The notes below the pieces were generated by a model that did no database searches, was not told the DNA's origin, and saw only the letters and a list, made by a program, of their open reading frames with translations. Shown piece by piece: positions 60,907-64,000 of a DNA stretch of 64,000 nt. The DNA comes from Saccharomyces uvarum (lineage: Eukaryota > Ascomycota > Saccharomycetes > Saccharomycetales > Saccharomycetaceae), in contig OX365936.1 in assembly GCA_947243795.1 (NCBI GenBank), positions 62,001 to 126,000 of the forward strand, in the 5' to 3' direction. The translations under genes and the position numbers were made by a program. Numbering within the stretch: position 1 is the first letter of the stretch; each line of letters begins with the position of its first letter.

Positions 60907-62229
60907 TTTTGCTTTTATTTTTGATTTTTTCCTCTATTCACTTTCTGCAGTACTATCTTTTTTTTGTAACTGATGATTTATAATATTATTATTTTTGTAG
61001 CAATGAGAAAGCTTTCTCGATGATCCAGCTGATACATCCTATATCCACATAACATTCTTTTCACCACTGGATTTTCTTCATTCTCTGATTTTTGAACTGG
61101 CCAGTTATTTTTAGAGTGTGTGACAAAGTTGTTTCAAGAACAATACAAAATTCCTCGACCAAAAGGGAAAATAGAAAATTAAGCTTTCTATTTCTCTAAG
61201 AAACTCTGCACGCCGCATTGCGGCAACTTTTTCGGATCGGGAAATGTCACTTTCCCTTTTCGCGGCGCCACTCTGTTTTAGGGGTTCTCTACCTCTTTTA
61301 GGCACTGCCGTGCAAACAAGGTTAATGAGTAAATCATTTTTTTAAACGCTGAAATGCAAAAGCTTCAGCAAGGAAACCAATTTAAGATAATAATTGCATT
61401 ACGTCTATACACATACCCAGTGTTCGAATAGATCAATGATACCCTACCTAAGCAATGCCTCTGATATGCTAACTAAGAACCATCTTTTCGTACTGTAACC
61501 ACCAAACGTCTTAGGCTACAGAAAAAAAAACTCGAATCAACTATTGAGCATTTCTTATGAACGGCGAATCGAAATGAAATTAGAAAGCACAGCTATGCGT
61601 GGCATAAACAACACGTTTGAAGTCAAAACTGGCAAAGTTGTTATCGTTGAGATAAAAAACCTATTCAAAAATCTTGCATACCTTCTCAACGCTTTCTTCC
61701 TTTGTCCCAAAAGATACAAAGTCTCCAAAAACTAATCCGATGTTTGGGAGTAAACGATATCTCCTCAACTAAGGCCCGATAATTGTATACGTAATTGATA
61801 TCACCATGGAACAATTGAGCCTGATGCAGTAAGCCGGGTGACACATTTTAAGAAAAAGGAGTCATAAATTATAATAATTAGCAATTGAAGGACTGTTATG
61901 ATTATGAGCTGGATATTTATGGATATGCCGCTTTTTCCCATTGAATTGTTAATGATGATTAAAATATTTCGAGCTTTTCAACAATTACCGCGTAAATGGC
62001 GCACTCGCGTACTTGGTTCGTTATCTCTCGGTCATCCTGCTGACTCATTTTTATAATTCTTACCCTGATTTCTATACGTATTTCATCCTGACTTTCCGGA
62101 TTATATAAAATGAAGAGTACATCAGTTCCTTAAATTGGTTTCGACGAAGCAGGTACAATTCGCCAAGCCTTCTTAACCCGCCTCACATTCAAAAATCAGG
62201 AAGTGTGTGATATTTACCAGAAAAGCATT
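60907..62229. promoter_or_regulatory. Divergent PRM5/HIS5 regulatory region
   Basis: A 1.3-kb divergent promoter. On the PRM5 side a Ste12 pheromone-response element lies at 61130-61136 (TGAAACA on the reverse strand), about 225 bp from the ATG. TTATTTTTAG at 61105-61114 differs by one base from the Rlm1 site CTA(A/T)4TAG. On the HIS5 side there is a Gcn4 site at 62041-62047. The centre is AT-rich with no recognisable gene. Confidence 0.55.
62041..62047. promoter_or_regulatory. Gcn4 binding site upstream of HIS5
   Basis: TGACTCA is a perfect Gcn4 site about 185 bp before the HIS5 ATG. Histidine biosynthesis genes are classic targets of general amino-acid control, so this site is probably the main activator element. 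Confidence 0.8.
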
Positions 62230-63390
62230 ATGATTTTTGATTTAGAAAGAATTGTTAGACCAAAAATATACAACTTGGAACCTTACCGTTGTGCAAGAGA
62301 TGATTTTACCGAGGGTATATTGCTAGACGCCAATGAGAATCCTCATGGACCCACCCAAAATGAATTGAGTAAGAGCACTTTAAACCGTTATCCGGATCCT
62401 CATCAGTTAGAATTCAAAACAGCAATGACCGCATACAGAAACAAAACCAGTAGTTATTCCAATGACCCAGCCGTTAAGCCTTTAACTGCTGATAATTTGT
62501 GTTTAGGTGTCGGTTCCGATGAAAGCATTGATGCAATTATTAGGGCCTGTTGTGTTCCGGGAAAGGAAAAAATTTTGGTTATGCCACCAACGTATTCTAT
62601 GTACTCTGTTTGTGCAAATATCAATGATATAGAAGTTGTTCAATGCCCTTTGGTTGTTTCTGACAACTCCTTTCAAATGAATGTCGAAGCTGTGCTAACC
62701 ATCTTAGAAAACGATCCGTTGATTAAATTAGTTTTTGTTACTTCACCAGGTAATCCAACAGGGGCCAAGATTAAGACAAGTTTTATTGAACAAGTTTTAC
62801 AAAAATGGCAAAATGGGTTAGTCGTTGTTGATGAGGCTTACATTGATTTCTGCGGTGGGTCTACTGCGCCACTAGTCACCAAGTACCCAAACTTAGTAGC
62901 TTTACAAACACTTTCCAAATCATTTGGTCTAGCCGGTATTAGATTAGGTATGACATATGCTTCAAAGGATTTAGCTAAGATTTTGAATGCAATGAAGGCG
63001 CCTTATAATATTTCTTCTCTGGCTGCTGAACATGCTTTGAAAGCCGTTCAGGACCATAATCTAACAAAAATGGAAGACACCGCCAAATTGATCAATGAAG
63101 AGAAAATGCGTCTCTTGAAAGCGTTAACTGCTTTGGAATATGTCGATGACCAATATGTGGGTGGATTGGATGCAAATTTCATCCTACTACGAATCAACGG
63201 TGGTGACAACACTTTAGCAAAGAAACTATACTATGAATTGGCCACTCAGTCGGGTGTTGTCGTTAGATTTAGGGGTAATGAATTGGGTTGTACTGGATGT
63301 CTAAGAATCACCGTTGGTACTCATGATGAAAATACACAATTAATAAACAAATTTAAAGAGACGTTATATAAGTTGGCCAACAATAATTAG
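62230..63390 (+). CDS. HIS5: Histidinol-phosphate aminotransferase
   Basis: His5 is the PLP-dependent enzyme that converts imidazole acetol phosphate and glutamate to histidinol phosphate, the seventh step of histidine synthesis, in the cytosol. From the ATG at 62230 it has 386 residues (385 in S. cerevisiae). The open frame reaches nine codons upstream without an ATG. Fold-type I aminotransferase marks: LDANENPHGP near 32-41, SPGNPTG at 172-178, DEAYIDF from 201, and the Schiff-base Lys230 in TLSKSFGLAGIRLG. The Arg that binds substrate phosphate/carboxylate lies in the C-terminal GCLRITVGT segment. Regulated by the Gcn4 site upstream. Converges with NUP159. Confidence 0.97.
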   Translation: MIFDLERIVRPKIYNLEPYRCARDDFTEGILLDANENPHGPTQNELSKSTLNRYPDPHQLEFKTAMTAYRNKTSSYSNDPAVKPLTADNLCLGVGSDESIDAIIRACCVPGKEKILVMPPTYSMYSVCANINDIEVVQCPLVVSDNSFQMNVEAVLTILENDPLIKLVFVTSPGNPTGAKIKTSFIEQVLQKWQNGLVVVDEAYIDFCGGSTAPLVTKYPNLVALQTLSKSFGLAGIRLGMTYASKDLAKILNAMKAPYNISSLAAEHALKAVQDHNLTKMEDTAKLINEEKMRLLKALTALEYVDDQYVGGLDANFILLRINGGDNTLAKKLYYELATQSGVVVRFRGNELGCTGCLRITVGTHDENTQLINKFKETLYKLANNN

Positions 63391-63525
63391 GTAGGTTGAA
63401 GACAACTCATGTGCATTCACTGTACAAACCCGTCACATTTCTCTTTACATACAATTATTTAGTGACGCTTCTCTATCAATGACAACCAAAATCATGAATA
63501 TTGTGCAGTCTCGATCTCTACATTA

Positions 63526-63536
63526 TTTTATGTTTA
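63526..63536 (+). other. Exact ARS-consensus match between HIS5 and NUP159
   Basis: TTTTATGTTTA fits WTTTAYRTTTW perfectly and lies in the 195-bp convergent gap, a position type favoured by yeast origins. It is only a sequence match. Confidence 0.25.
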
Positions 63537-63585
63537 CTCTTTCCATCATAAAAACTGTATTAAATTGTAGATATAGCTAGATAGA

Positions 63586-64000
63586 CTAATATTTACCCAA
63601 GTTTAGATTCTTGAAAAAGCCGCCAATTTGTTTTTTCGTGTTCAAAATCAACCCAACTTCTACAACTTTGGATCCACTTATATCTTTAGTCAATGAAGAA
63701 GATGGCTCCAATGATGCAATTTCTTTACTTTTATCCTTTAATTGTAACCTACTGACTTCCTCTCGCAAAGACTTTATTTCCTGCAACAATCCACCACGTG
63801 CAAAAGATTCCTTAACAAGCTTCGCCACTAATGGATTTTCATCCAACCTCTTGCTTTTTACAGAAAATAGTTTTAAAATGTTCAACACTTCTTCAACATG
63901 ATTGATTTCGGTGGAAACCTTGGATAACTTCTGACGTAGTGTTGTTTGCATCTTAAATTGGTGCGTACTGAGATCTTTGACGAATTCACTCGAGGCTTCA
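63586..64000 (-). CDS. NUP159: Nucleoporin Nup159, C-terminal end (5' part outside window)
   Basis: Nup159 is a cytoplasmic-face nucleoporin in the Nup82 complex that anchors the helicase Dbp5 for mRNA export. Only the last 137 residues are inside the window, entering in frame from the right edge and ending at the stop at 63586. They form a coiled coil (QTTLRQKLSKVSTEINHVEEVLNILKLF and LLQEIKSLREEVSRLQLKDK) and the conserved end TKKQIGGFFKNLNLGKY. This region binds Nup82 and Nsp1 in the yeast protein. The N-terminal propeller and FG repeats lie beyond the window. Identification rests on the match to the yeast C-terminus. Confidence 0.92.
   Translation of the reverse strand, partial: EASSEFVKDLSTHQFKMQTTLRQKLSKVSTEINHVEEVLNILKLFSVKSKRLDENPLVAKLVKESFARGGLLQEIKSLREEVSRLQLKDKSKEIASLEPSSSLTKDISGSKVVEVGLILNTKKQIGGFFKNLNLGKY

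Noticed and set aside
62203-62229. N-terminal extensions of HIS5, POG1, CSM2, REV7, RRT14 and TAO3 read upstream of their first ATG
   Set aside because: The extra codons in each case contain no ATG, only GTG or TTG, and the first ATG gives the length expected for the family.

Overview
This is nuclear DNA from a budding yeast of the genus Saccharomyces (sensu stricto group). The genes are compact and nearly intron-free. One ribosomal-protein gene has a classic yeast intron (GTACGT donor, TACTAAC branch point). The gene order from SSL2 to NUP159 matches, as I recall it, the left arm of S. cerevisiae chromosome IX from YIL143C to YIL115C without a break. Several fast-evolving proteins (POG1, RPI1, PRM5, CSM2, the QDR2 tail) differ clearly from the S. 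cerevisiae versions I remember, in sequence and slightly in length. I therefore think this is a sibling species (such as S. uvarum, S. eubayanus, S. kudriavzevii, S. arboricola, S. mikatae or S. jurei) rather than S. cerevisiae. I cannot decide which one from the sequence alone.

Layout, left to right: SSL2 (-, last few codons cut off), CCT2 (+), AXL2 (+), REV7 (-), TPM2 (-), TMA108 (-), OM45 (+), VHS2 (-), snoRNA snR68 (+), FLX1 (+), RPL16A (-, spliced), CSM2 (-), FKH1 (-), ASG1 (+), TAO3 (-), MET18 (+), RRT14 (-), STH1 (+), KGD1 (+), AYR1 (+), SIM1 (+, with an intron in its 5' leader), POG1 (+), QDR2 (+), QDR1 (+), RPI1 (-), RHO3 (+), PRM5 (-), HIS5 (+), NUP159 (-, only its C-terminal end). 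That is 28 protein genes (two partial) and one RNA gene.

The genes are mostly unrelated housekeeping and regulatory functions, as is usual for a yeast arm. A few have related jobs. SSL2 (TFIIH) and MET18 (Fe-S delivery to DNA-repair enzymes) both bear on nucleotide excision repair. REV7 and CSM2 act in lesion bypass and recombination. AXL2, RHO3, TPM2, TAO3 and VHS2 serve polarity and morphogenesis. SIM1, PRM5 and RPI1 touch the cell wall. QDR2 and QDR1 are tandem paralogous drug/H+ antiporters. FKH1, POG1 and STH1 act on cell-cycle transcription and chromatin.

I found no Ty element, solo LTR, tRNA gene, CRISPR array or horizontally acquired block, and no undescribed multi-gene system. The most rewarding signals are non-coding: snR68, whose guide matches 25S rRNA, with an AGNN-capped (Rnt1-type) hairpin upstream; the SIM1 leader intron, whose donor site contains the ATG of a 100-codon upstream ORF; a palindrome-rich RPL16A upstream region; PAC and RRPE motifs at RRT14; a cluster of ACCCTA motifs between FKH1 and ASG1; and several in-frame tandem repeats (SIM1, TAO3, PRM5, ASG1, RPI1).
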